Assembly (NCBI GenBank): GCA_008330645.1
Contig: VLTN01000045.1
Span: 1 to 64,000 of the forward strand
Reading direction: 5' to 3'
DNA: 64,000 bases
Source of the DNA: Cafeteria roenbergensis
Taxonomy: Eukaryota; Sar; Bigyra; Bicosoecida; Cafeteriaceae
The notes beneath the pieces were generated by a model, which saw only the letters and a program-made list of their open reading frames with translations, did not search any database and was not told where the DNA came from. A program made the position numbers and the translations under genes. Numbering within the stretch: position 1 is the first letter of the stretch; every line of letters starts with the position of its first letter. Positions 52,926 through 63,605 of the stretch are shown in pieces.

Positions 52926-55678
52926 ATGTCTGCAGTCCTGGATGCTCTGTTCACAGGGTGAGGCTGTTTGAGCAGGGCGTCCGCTGGAGCGGTGGTCCAG
53001 GGCGTGCTCGGCGCCAGCCACAGCAGCAAACAATGGTCCACGTCGAACCCTGCTGCTCCGGCTGTGCGCGCTTCCCGAACCCCTTGCAGCAGCAGCGGAC
53101 ATGCTGGAACGTCAGACCTTGTGCGTGCGAGCGCGAGCTACGCGGCGATGAACCAGCGATTCCGCATCAAGCACGCGAGCTTCAGGCAGCAGTTCAACCA
53201 AATGTACGTCAGCCGCATCGCCAAGCTGCGGCCCCGCGCTCTGGCAGCTGCCAGGAAGGCATGGGGCGCAGTATCGGAGTCGGAGGCGTCGTCCCGGCGA
53301 GGGTCGCCTGTTGTGGCCGAAAAGGTGAGCAGCTTGTATCGCTCTGGCACCGCTCCCCCTGCGTCCCGCGGGGGCCAGGCCACCCAGCTGTCATTCAGGA
53401 CAAGTTGAGCGCCCCACCACCCGCCTCGCTGGGGCTCTGCGTGCTGGCTGCCATGGCTCCTTCCATCGCGCGCGCCACCGCTTGCTGACGCGTCCACTTG
53501 CCGTCTCGCCAACGTCGCCCGCAGATTGTGCGGCTGCGAGTCGGGCAGGAGCGCGTCGTCGTGGGCACCGTGTTCAAGGACATGCCCTCTCGCCCATCTG
53601 TCGTGGAGGAGTTCGCCGGAGCCGTGAGCCGCCCGCCGCGCCGCGCCCTTGGCCTGCTCGCGGGCCTTGGCAGCATGCTCGCGACTCCGTCCCCGTCGCA
53701 GGTCGCAGCAGCTCTCACCCCCCATATCCCCGGCCTCGTGTCTCGCCCTGCCGGACCCCGGATCTCGTGTCCGTCGCCCCGCAGTACACGACCAAGGCGC
53801 TCGACACTCGCATCGTCGTCTCCTCGGCGGAGGACACGCTCTCGCTCGAGGACGAGAGCGGTCGCGTGGTGCTCACCGCCCCAGCAGGCGCGCCCTACGC
53901 GGCCCTCCCCGTGGGGTCCTTCGTCACCGGGGTGGTCATGGCAGCACGTGGCGTCGTCCTGGCGGACGGGTCGCTGCAAGTTCACGGCTTCTGCTTCCCG
54001 GAGCTGGTCCTGCCCGCGGCTCTGCCAGCGGCGCACGGCCGCCCTCACGATTCCTCCTCGTCGCAGTCGCAGTCGCAGTCGTCATCGTCGTCGCCGTCGC
54101 TGTCTGGCGCAGCAGCAGGCGCGGCGGCCCGCCCGTCGTCGCTGGTGCTGCTCGTGTCAGACCTAGGCTACGGCGGTGAGACCAGCACCCGCCGCGCAGC
54201 GACCCCTCCATGTTATGGCCGCCGCAAGCTGCAAGCCGCAAGCTGCAAGCCGCAAGCTGCAAGCCGCAACAGCGACGGCGTCCCCGCAAACGTCGACCGC
54301 TGCCAGCCGCAAGAGCTTGGTCGAACTGCGCACCCGCCCGTGCGCACGACTCGCGGCTGGCCCACCCTCGTCTCCCCCCGCCCTTGCCTTCGCAGAGCCC
54401 AAGCGAACCATGGCGCGGCAGATGCTCTGGGACTTTGTTGCGGGGGCGTCGGGCGCTGTCATCTCCCGCGTGGTGGTGGCCGGCGGCCTCGTGGCTGCCA
54501 AGCCCATTGAGCTTGGTTCCAAGTTCCTCTCCGGCCAGGAGCAGGAGGCCCTCGCTGAGCCCATATCCGAGGCCGACGCGGCGCTCTCCGCCATCGCCCC
54601 TTCGGTTCCGTTCGATGTGATGCCCGGCGCCAACGACCCCGGCACCGCTCTGCTCCCCCAGCAGCCGCTGCACGGCGTGCTGCTGCCGCTGAGCCAGAGG
54701 TACACAAGCTTCCGCCGCGGGTCCAACCCTCACCACTTCGAAGTGGGCGGAGTCTCGTTCCTGGGACACAGCGGGCAGCCCCTGGACGCAGTGCTGGCGA
54801 ACGCGGAGGCGAGCGTCCTGCCGCTGGACCCGAGCCTGCTCGCCGACACGGCGGCCGGCGGAGGCGGCGATGACGACGCGGATGAGGAGGACGACGTCGA
54901 GGAGGACGGGGAGGCCACGGGCAGCTGCTCGTCCTCCTCAGCTGGCCCGGCAGTACCGGCCACGGCAGCATCCTCTGCCGAGTCGACTCTGCCACCCGGT
55001 GACGCCGGAGCGGCCACCGAAGACGCCGCCGCGGCGGCGAGCCGCGACTTCGCCGCCGACCTCCCTGACGGCTCCACGCCCCGTCTCAACGCGCTGGCCA
55101 ACTGTCTGCGGTGGCAGCACCTGGCGCCGAACACGCCCGACGGCCTCGCTTGCTACCCGTTCGTGAGCGATGACCCGTTCGTGGTGGACCCGGAAGACGC
55201 CCCGCACGTGCTGTTTGCGGGATGCCAACCCACCTTCGGGACCACGGTCGTGCGGCCGGCGGGATCGGCCGAGGGATCGCAGGGGGTGAGGGTGATCCTC
55301 GTGCCGTCGTTTGCGGAGACGGGCGAGGCGGTGCTTGTGGATCTCGCGACGTTGGAGGCGACTTCCATCGCCTTCAGCTGCGACATTGGGGACGACGGCG
55401 CCACTGCCCCGGGCAGGCTGGCGGGTGTGGACGAGGCAGCGCGCGCGCAGGAAAAGGCCGTTGCGGGAATCAGGCTCCGCAAAACGCCCACCACAGCGAG
55501 GCGGGCCAAGGCGCCGGCCGCTGCTCTGGCTGGCGTTGGCGCCTCCAAGGCGGCCGGGGCACCCGGGGCGGAGGAGGGGGAGGAGGACGACGACGCGCCT
55601 CCGCCCAACGTCGAGGACGTGGACGAGGACGACGAGGTGGACAACGACAGCTTTGCCGGGGACGAGGACGACGAGTGA
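52926..55678 (+). CDS. POLD2: DNA polymerase delta subunit 2 (regulatory B subunit)
   Basis: Exons 52926-52957, 53096-53324, 53525-53623, 53785-54175 and 54396-55678 join to 677 residues; all four introns run GTGAG to GCAG and every junction keeps frame (the exon 2 start could shift by 3 or 6 nt). It is the non-catalytic B subunit that bridges Pol delta to its other subunits. Matching segments include QRFRIKHASFRQQFNQMY, RPRALAAARKAWG, VVVGTVFKDMPSRPSVVEEF, GSFVTGVVMA, VSDLGYGG, VSRVVVAGG-like ISRVVVAGGLVA, VPFDVMPGANDPGTALLPQQ, GVSFLGHSGQ and DGLACYPFVSDDPFVV. It is about 200 residues longer than the human protein, because of a poly-Ser/Gln insert (near 54050-54100), an acidic Ser/Ala insert (near 54850-55060) and an acidic C-terminal tail (EEDDDAPPPNVEDVDEDDE). 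Confidence 0.94.
54222..54269. repeat. 14-bp tandem repeat inside POLD2 intron 4
   Basis: Three perfect copies of CCGCAAGCTGCAAG plus a partial fourth lie within the 220-nt intron 54176-54395. It includes no predicted splice site. Confidence 0.95.
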
Positions 55679-56284
55679 GCAACCCCGCTCAAGCTGCGCA
55701 CGTTGCTGCTCCAGGCGCGAGGCTGTCTCGGCGCAGCTTACGCGCAGCGTGAGACTGTCGTGCGTGCCCAGCCGTCGAATTTGCGTCTGCACTGCGTGTG
55801 TTTGCCAGCGCAACTAACGGCCGCTTGCATCAGTTCACAGCCACTGTTGGGAGCGCACGCCAAAGCCTAGTCCTGGCAGCCTTCACAATCCATCATGTTT
55901 TCACAGTGCAGCTTCAGCGGGGAGGGGTGCAACGCTCACGGCCAGCAACGGCTCCTTGATCGCCCCCCCCCCCTCCCCCTCAAAGAAGCCCTCCCCCTCC
56001 AGCTGAAGCCGGCGGGTTGAGTCAATTCCACGGCCCCGCGGTTGAGTGGAACCCGACAGCCACGCGGAAGCCTGCGCCGCATCGCCATGGCGCCTAAAGC
56101 AGCGCCTCGCCACATCACCAGGGCACCTTCGCGCAACGGCACACGCCCAGGGACCCAGGCAGGGGCAGAGCCTCTGCGGGCTCCCGTGCTCCGGCGCCTG
56201 GCAACCGGGAGGGCTCCACCTGGGCTCGCCAACGCAGCCTCTGTCCCGCCGTGGGCACCGCGCATCAGCCCCACGCGTGTGGCC
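55679..56284. other. Intergenic region between convergent POLD2 and MFS genes
   Basis: About 606 bp contain the two 3' UTRs. A C-rich block near 55960-55995 (CCCCCCCCCCTCCCCCTC) is the only notable feature. No coding frame of quality was found. Confidence 0.5.
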
Positions 56285-58309
56285 TCAGCCTTGCGTCGGC
56301 ATCATCGCCCCGTACTTGTAGAAGAGGTGGGCTGGGAAGCCGAGCGCGACGACCCCCAGGCCCAGCATGATCCCGTTGGGGATGTCGAAGCTGACGGGGG
56401 ACTGCTCCAGGGCCACGGCCAGCAGCGGGTACTGGAGGAAGCTGGCGCAGCCGCCCACGATGGAGATGGCGCCGAGCAGGCGGCCCACGCTGGGGAACCC
56501 GAACCGCTCCGCGATGTAGGTGGTCGCGAAGGAGAAGAGGAACGCCCTGTAGGCGGCGAAGCAGAAGAATGTGAGGTACTGGACGTTTGCGTCGGGGACC
56601 ATGGAGAGGCCGTTGACGAGCAGAGCAAGGACGGAGAGGCAGGCGCAGGCGGTGGAGATGCCGAAGCGGTCGATGATGGCCCCTGCCGCCAGCACGGTGA
56701 GGGCACCCGCAGGCAGGATGATCCCGAAGGCCGCCAAATAGGGCCCTGAGTCGTCGGTGATTGACTTGAGAAGGGAGTCCACGGTTCCCAGATAGGTGTT
56801 GAAGCGCACGAAGCTCTGCGCCATGTACAGCGTGAGCAGCACGAACTCGAGGGAGGCGGCCTGCTGCAGGATGGTGCGGCCGATGTGGGGAGAGGAGGGG
56901 GAGGGGGAGGGGGAGGACGAGGCTGCCTTGGGCGACGCGGCGACGGCCCCGTCAGCAGTTCCCGACGAAGCCGCGCCGTCGGCGGCAGCCGGGGCGGGCG
57001 TCGCATCGGCGGAGGCGGCGCCGGCGTCCTTGCCGGATGGGCGCGTTGCGTCCGCGCTGCCGCCCGCTGTCATGCCCGTGAGCTCGATGCCAGTCTCTGA
57101 CGCGGCCTCAGACTCGCGCCTTCCTGTGCTGTTGGGGGCAGCCTTGGCCTCCTCGTCGCCCGTTGCGGCTTCCAGGTCCTCCGGGGCAGTCCCGGCCGCC
57201 TTACCAGTGGCCGTGTCGGTGGTGGAGTCGCCTCGCGCGTGCGCTTCCGACTCGGCCTCAGCCACAGCCTTCTCCTGGGACTTGAAGGGGCGCGGCGGCC
57301 AGAGGAAGGCGGCCAGGAGGAGGATGAGGAGCACGGGGCCGCATAGGTACATAATCAGGACGGTGGTCAGCGGCAGCCCTGCCCGCTCGATCCCAGCGAT
57401 GATGAGAAAGACGACGGCGCTGGCGTCGAAGCAGCCGTTCAGGATGGAGAGGACCGTGCCCGGGAACTCCGGGAAGAGCGCCGCGATGGAGAAGGAGGGG
57501 TGGAGGAGCATGGTGCCGACGCTGGCAATGATGATGAACCCAGCCATGTACAGGTTCTGGCCCGTGGCGACGGCGGCCAAGATGACGGAGATGCCGATTG
57601 CGAACAGCGAGCTGCCGATGCGGGTGGCAACGCGCGGCCCGTAGTGGTCCAGGATGGTGCCTGCGAGGCGGGAGACGGCGATGGTTGTTGGCAGGGGGCG
57701 AGCGAGATGGAGAGCGCGCATTGCAAGCGGCGCAACGCAGGCGCGCCATGCGCCACGAAGCACGCGCGCGCGCGCACACCCACAAACAAAAGCGCACGCT
57801 CGCGCGCTCGTGGTACGCCATCGCCGACGTGACCAGCACAGGACGGCCTCTGCCTCCCTCACCGGTGATGACGGGCATGATGAACGTCAAGGAGCTGGCC
57901 ACGGTGAAGATGAGGCCCAGCTCCAGCGTTTGCTCCGTATCGTCCATGGAGGCGAAGGGTTCCCTGGCAGCGAGCAGCGGGACGATGGAGGCCCATCCGT
58001 AAAACGCGGCACCTGCGGAGCGTCCGGCGAAGGCAGCAATGAGCAACCGAGCGCAAGCCGTGTCAATCAGCGACACGTCGGCGCGAGGCCGCGGCTGGTG
58101 AGCACGGGGCCAGCGCCGCTGGAGAAACACCAGCAGTGCATGCCGATCAGCAAGGCCGGTGGTTCAAGGCGCGGCGCCTCACCTGTGCTCATTGCTTGCA
58201 CCATGGCCAAAACGAGCGCGACCCACCGCAGCGTCGGGGAGCGCTCGACTGCGCGCCAGCACGAGCAGTCGGGCATGGACGACGCAGGCTCTCCGCCTTG
58301 CTCGGGCAT
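56285..58309 (-). CDS. Major facilitator superfamily transporter
   Basis: Exons 58309-58183, 58012-57863 and 57660-56285 (GTGAGG to GCAG twice) give 550 residues from ATG 58309 (58276 is an alternative). The first helix spans intron 1 (RWVALVLAMVQAMST-GAAFYGWASIV), and intron 2 splits the loop-2 signature PVITGTILDHYGPRV, which matches the MFS G-x-x-x-D-x-x-G-P-R motif. Twelve hydrophobic segments are apparent, six before and six after a hydrophilic Ala/Ser/Glu-rich cytoplasmic loop of roughly 130 residues. The repeated motif appears again as GAIIDRFGIS in the second half. The layout resembles SLC43/FMP42-like or nodulin-like MFS families, but substrate cannot be told. It lies tail-to-tail with POLD2 and downstream of the Rag GTPase on the same strand. 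Confidence 0.87.
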
Positions 58310-58533
58310 GCCTGCACGCGCGCAGCACGAGTGAGAACGGTCGGCTGGGTCGCGTGGTTGATGTGAAGATGTGCAAGCGCCGGCAGAGCATCGCATTGCC
58401 GCCTCGGACGAAATCGACTCGCAATCAGCGCTGCTCGGGGGCAGCCTTGGGGCGTCCAGCCGCCGCAACGCGAAACACACGCGCGCTTGCACAGCAGGAG
58501 GCGCGGGGCGGGGCCCGGCCCATAAAGGCGGGC

Positions 58534-60193
58534 CTACCGCATGTTGATCGAGCCCGCAGCGGCACTCTCGCGACTGTCGCGACGGCCCGCCGGCGGGGGC
58601 AGCACCAACCCCGAGAGGCCGGCAGCGTCCCCGGGGCGGCCGGACTTGGACGCGGGGCTGAGCCCGGCGCCGCCCTGAAACAAGCCGTGCAGGGCCTTGC
58701 GAACGATATCAACGTTGCAGTCAACAATCCCCAGGCGCGAGCCCGAGGCCACGTCCGGCGTAGCGGACACGGCCACAAGTGCCATGTACGGGCCAACGGA
58801 GCGCAGCACCATGGTGTGCCCGTCCTGCAGTGTGATGACGGACTCGGTCAGCTCGTCGAACTGGAAGGTGTCGTCCACCTCGGGGTCGCCTTCGGCGGGC
58901 TCCGCCCCCTCCTCGGCCTCCTCGCCTGCGGCGCTGGCTTGGGCGCCGGCCCCGTCCGCCGCCTCCTGCGTCCCCTCCGTCCCCTCCTGCCCCGCCGCGC
59001 CTCGCGAGGTGTAGATGCAAGCCACGTCCACGACCACGTCCAGCGTGTCCCCCACCAGGTCGGCAGTACCCTCACCGCGCGCGAACGAGTCCCTGGCCAG
59101 GTGAATCTTTGACACCACGTCGTAGATTGCTGCGGACTCGAAGCCGCACACGGTCACGAAGCTGTCCAGCATCTGGGTCATGGCCGCCCGCTGCGGCAGG
59201 AGCCGCTGGACCACCTTGCTCACGGCCTCGTACACGGAGCCGTCGTAAACAGACGACGCGTGGAAGGCGACGGGCAGGCCCCCCAGCCCGCAGTCGCGAA
59301 GGGCGCGGCCCAGGGTGATCTGGACGTCAGCTTGCGCCTCCAGCCGCGCCTCGGGGCTCTGCAGGGCGTCGCCGTCGATCTTGTGAATGAGGACGTCGAC
59401 GGCCAGGCCGGGAGCGTGAGCTGCGACGCGCCTGCCAATGTCCCGCAGGAGCTCGGCCGCGTCGTCGTCCACGCCCTCCTGGGCGTCCACGACGAAGAGC
59501 AGGGCGCCGCAGCGGCGCAGGGCGTCCTCGGTGGTGTACGTGCTCCCGTCGTCGAGGCGGATCTCGCCCGTGAGGGCGTAGTCTCCGGGGAGGTCCCACA
59601 CCTCGAACTGGAAAAGCTCGTTGTGGCTGATGAGCTCGGGGATGGCGGCCGCCGTGGAGCCGAGGAACATGGTCTCGTGAGGGGACAGCTTGTGGAAGAC
59701 GACGTGGTGGATGGAGGTCTTGCCCGAGCGACGAGGCCCCGCGATGAGGATGATCGGGCGGCGGGAGCTGTCCGCGCTCGTGGCATCCCAACCCGGCGAG
59801 GAGAAGGCCGCCGCAGCGCTCACCGGCGGCGAGTCGGTAAGGATGCTGCGGGGAGCACGCAGCGACGCAAGCGACGAGGCGGGATGGGCGGGGAGAAGGC
59901 GGGTGAGCCTTGGCCTGAACGCATTTCACAGCCCGGGGGCAAGGACGTGCCTGAGTGGCGGGGGCGCGCATGGCACCGGCAACGACGCTGCGGGCAGGGG
60001 TTTTGCCGCCCAGAGGCCAAGGCCAAGGCCAGCGCCACGCCGGGCCTGGAATGACCGGCGCACATGACGCTAGCGCAGCGGGGTGGCGCAGCTGGAGGCG
60101 AGCGCTCAGCCTTGCCGCGCGGAACTTGCGCTGCGTGCCGCCTCACCTGGCGTCAAAGTCGGGCGCATCGTCCCCGAGACCGCCGTGGGGCAT
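58534..60193 (-). CDS. RagC/D-type (Gtr2-like) small GTPase of the TORC1 pathway
   Basis: Exons 60193-60147 and 59845-58534 (GTGAGG to GCAG) give 452 residues beginning MPHGGLGDDAPDFDAS. G motifs: P-loop GPRRSGKTS, G3 WDLPGDY, G4 HKIDG. The segment KTSIHHVVFHKLSPHETMFL is characteristic of Rag/Gtr proteins and closest to RagC ([20 protein letters not shown]). SSVYDGSVYEAVSKVVQRL and FESAAIYDVVSKIHLARDS continue into the roadblock-type C-terminal domain. An acidic Ala/Glu insert (near residues 305-345) and a basic tail extend it beyond animal RagC. Rag heterodimers recruit TORC1 to lysosomal membranes in response to amino acids. The RagA partner is not in this window. Head-to-head with the SENP8-like protease. 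Confidence 0.92.
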
Positions 60194-60546
60194 GCCTGCG
60201 AGCAAAAGCACAGCACGTACATGCTAGCCTGGCGCCGGAAGGATAGCAACACACCGCGGGCCGATACACTTTCCCGCCTTGGAGGCCCCAGGGGCCGATT
60301 GCGGGTGAGCCGCGAAGCAACTATTCTGCAAACTCGGCTCCGACCTCGACGAGAGGCAGGCGCGCGCCGCTGCGCCACGCACACGCAAACCGACAGGGCA
60401 AAACGCCAACACATCCTTGCCTGGGCTGAAAACGCCGCCCCAGGGGGCGCAGTGGGCGGCAGTGCTCACCGTCGCCGTGGCCGCCATACCCGCCTCCCGA
60501 GAGCTCCCGGTCAAGCAACGGCCTCTGAAGCCCGGATCCGTGGGCC
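60194..60546. promoter_or_regulatory. Divergent promoter region, Rag GTPase / SENP8-like protease
   Basis: The 353 bp between the two head-to-head start codons should hold both promoters. It includes no recognisable element. Confidence 0.45.
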
Positions 60547-61560
60547 ATGGCCGTGTCTGCGCGGACTCCTGCGACTGTGCCGGACGCCCGTGTGCTCAGC
60601 GCTGGGCGGCCCACCCCGTCTGCGCCAGCGTTGAAGCTGGGAAGGAAACCTGCCCGAGTTGGCAGAGCCGCGGCCCTCGCAAGTCTCGCGGCAATTCTCG
60701 CACCTGCGGGATCAATGGCGGCAGCCTCGGCTGCGTCGTTTCCCGGCGCCACTGAGCACTGGTTCGACTACTGCGGTGCGTCAGTATACCAGGCCGACGT
60801 GGACCTGCTTCGCCCCGGGCAGTGGCTCAACGACATCGTGATTACCTTTGCAGTTGACTATGTGTCGCACGAGCTGGCGCCAGACCGCACGAGCTGGCGG
60901 TTCTGCCACCCGCCGTGAGTGGATGGCTGGCCCGAGGGGGAGCTCCCCGGGTCCTTCTTGGGACTCGGACTGCGGACGGCCCGCGGTGGGCGGGGGCCTC
61001 ACGGTGCGGGCTTGAGTCACTATCGGTCCTCAAGCCGACTCCCTGTTCCTGCGCTCTCTGCGCCACGCAGAGTGTCCGCCATTGCTCGGTTCGAGGACGA
61101 CCCGGAGGACCTTCGACACTCGCTTTTTAGCTTGCGGCTGGAGTCCCGCGATGTAGCGCTGTTCCCCGTCAACGACAACCCGTTTGGCCACGTTGCCGGC
61201 GGCACGCACTGGAGCCTCCTGGTGTTCCGCAGGCGGGACCCGGAGGGCCCTCGGTTCCTTCACTTCGACTCGCGAGCCGGCTCAAACGCCGCAGTTGCCA
61301 AGGACCTCGCCGGGCGGCTCGCGAAGATTGTGTGCCCGGATCGTTTTTCGCCGGTGTCGGTCGTGGAGGCCGCGTGCCCGCAGCAGAACAACTCGTCCGA
61401 CTGCGGGGTGTTCACTGTGCTGGTGGCAGAGGCGCTTGGGACGGGCGCCACGGACGAGGCCATCGCCGCGATTCCGGGAACTGCGGGCGCGGCTCACAGG
61501 CGAACGCTGCTTGCGAGATGCGAGGAGATGCGGCGCAAGACGGCCGCGGCAAAGGACTAG
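60547..61560 (+). CDS. SENP8/DEN1-like Ulp1-family cysteine protease
   Basis: Exons 60547-60914 and 61071-61560 (GTGAGT to GCAG) give 285 residues; starting at the in-frame ATG 60715 would give 229, closer to human SENP8, but 60547 is the first ATG and has a good context (GCCATGG). The C48 core is complete: RPGQWLNDIVITFAVDY (substrate groove), AGGTHWSLLVF (catalytic His), FLHFDSRAGSN (Asp), ACPQQNNSSDCGVF (Gln oxyanion and nucleophilic Cys). The NDNPFGHVAGGTHWSLL and DSRAGSN segments favour SENP8, which matures NEDD8 and removes it from cullins, over SUMO proteases. A SUMO-directed role remains possible. Confidence 0.9.
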
Positions 61561-61824
61561 CGTGTGTGCTGCGGGAAGCGCGCGTCGCGACGCCCGTGGG
61601 GCCCTTGACACAGCAAGGGGAGACGAAGCGGTTTCGCTGCACAAGGAAAGGTGCGCCCACTCAAGGGGGGGGCGCGACGCGGGAATCGATCGAGTCAAGG
61701 GAGGGGGAAGGGGGGAGCGCGTGCATCCGGCGGCAGCCGCGCGCACGACAGCGCACGCTCCCGGCGCCCGGCAAAGGCACGCCGCGTGACCGGCAGTGCT
61801 CCTGGCAGCGCCTCCCCCGCCCGG

Positions 61825-63266
61825 TCACGCGGAGCGGGGCCAGGACATCGAGGCGAGCAGCAGCCCGCCGACGGCCTCGCACATGAGAAAGACGGACAAG
61901 AACACGAGGTATCCGTTGGGCGTCGTGCTGGTGCCGAGGTCGAGGGCCGTCTCGGCCACCACGCCCGTGATGAGCACAGCCGACATGCACGCCCCTCCGA
62001 GCATGCCCAGCGTGGTCTGTCTCAGCGCCTCGTAGACCACGTCGAACGTGTCCGCCTCGAGCTCTGCAGGCCCGCCCGCAAGCGCGGACGAGGGCCCTGC
62101 CCAGTCCCGCCGCTCCCTCCGCGCGATGGGAGTGCAAAGCAGGTCCGTGGCGAGGCCACACGGCTGCAGCCAGCGGCAGCACCCGTCCGCGCAGCAGCGG
62201 CCGCAGCGGCCGGTGCCGGCGCCTGCCCTGTACGTTCGCAGCAGCGCCAGCATCCCCCACACAGCGCGGAACCCCGCCAGGGCCAGCCCGACGATCATAA
62301 GCGCCAGCAGCCCGTCCCCGATGTGGTACAGGATGAGGCCCTCCGTGTCGTCCGTGCTGAGCAGCGGAGACGCGACGGCCGTGAGAGCAACCTCCGCCAC
62401 CAGCAGCAGCGCGCCCATCGCGTTCATTCCGCACCGGAACCGGAGGGACACTGCCACCCCCGACGCAGCGGCCGCAATGTCCTTCCACACCACGGCCATG
62501 AGCATAAACGCCCACGCCCAGAGGCACTGCGGCACCCTGAGCAGCATCACGTCCACCACGAGAAAGGCCATCGCGTCGTCGACGAGCACCCCCTGCCGCA
62601 GCAGCACCCAGAAGATGCGCAACAGCGACCCCACGGCGAGCGCCGCAGCCGCGACCTGGCGCTCCTGGCCCCGGGCGCAAGCCAGCAGATCGATCGGGAG
62701 CCAGCAGCACCAGCAAACGTCCCGGGTCGCGTCTCTCGAGGCGGCGCGAGAGGAGCAGGAGCGCTGCGTCTCGTACGCCCTGTCTGGAAAGCACAGGCCG
62801 CAGGCCGCCACCCGAGCCGCGTGGCCGCAGCAGGTGAGCACAGGCAGCCCGGCTGGCGGCGACGGCGACGAAAGCGGCATCAGCTCGTCGTCTTCCTCGC
62901 AGCTGCGCTCCTCCCTCGCCGACTGGCGCGCCCAGACGAACTGCTTGCGGCAGCCGGCAAGCACCGTAAGCACCACCGCGGCATGCATGGCTGCCGGGAT
63001 CCAGATGGCAAGTCCCACGAGCAGCGGTCCAACATCAACCGCAAATGAGTCCGAGCAGTCCTCGCCAGACCACCATGTCAGGCATACGCACTTGCCCGAG
63101 TCGCTGCAGAAGCCTGCGAGGCAAAGCGAGCAACGGGCGAGGCGCGCTGGCGTTGCGGGCCGTCGCGGCACGGCTCGCCGCGTCAGATTCCGGCAGCAGC
63201 ATGCTTGGCTCTGGCGGCAGCTGCAAGTTCGCCCTCACCGTGCGGCCCGCAGTCCGGGGTGCACAT
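61825..63266 (-). CDS. EGF-like, seven-transmembrane protein
   Basis: Exons 63266-63239 and 63113-61825 (GTGAGG to GCAG) give 438 residues. Joining them completes an EGF-like module at the extreme N-terminus (CTPDCGPHGFCSDSGKCVC, then LTWWSGEDC), with six cysteines; this supports the splice. Seven hydrophobic segments follow, among them VGPLLVGLAIWIPAAMHAAV, LRVPQCLWAWAFMLMAVVW, LILYHIGDGLLALMIVGLAL and GYLVFLSVFLMCEAVGGLLL. A Cys-rich, basic loop lies between helices 5 and 6. An EGF on a seven-helix body resembles adhesion-receptor logic, but I do not recognise the helix family. An in-frame stop lies 24 nt before ATG 63266, so either this ATG starts the protein or another exon precedes it. 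A paralog lies immediately upstream. Confidence 0.75.
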
Positions 63267-63605
63267 GCGCGCAGCGCAAACGCCTCCCTATGGTGCCCCG
63301 AACCGCGAGTCTGCGCGCGCGGGGAGGGGATGCTCCGCTGCCGAGTGTTGCTGGGGGGGCGGTTGCGACCAGAGTGGGCAGCGAACGGGGAGATCAGCAA
63401 CCCGCGCAAATACTTGTCTCAGATTCGGTTGGCTGGTTCGGCCACGACGTGGCATTTGCGCGCCCACAGAAAACGCACGACGCACTCGCTTGCAGTCAAA
63501 GCATCGCCAGAGGCCAAGGGCCAGCGGCCGGCGCCGCGGCCGGCTGGCCTGGTCACAAAAGCACATGAAGCGGGAATCGTCTGCGGGAGTCGTGGCGCCT
63601 GACGC
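63267..63605. other. Intergenic region between tandem paralogs
   Basis: The 339 bp should hold the 3' UTR of the edge paralog and the promoter or further 5' exon of the EGF-seven-helix gene. A second acceptor-like site near 63285 could imply another exon. Nothing else is evident. Confidence 0.4.

Noticed and set aside
59768-59823. 56-nt intron in the Rag GTPase joining an exon starting at 59924
   Set aside because: Its acceptor ends GACAG and the intron is far shorter than all others. An alternative with a GCAG acceptor at 59846 and first exon 60193-60147 gives a better N-terminus.
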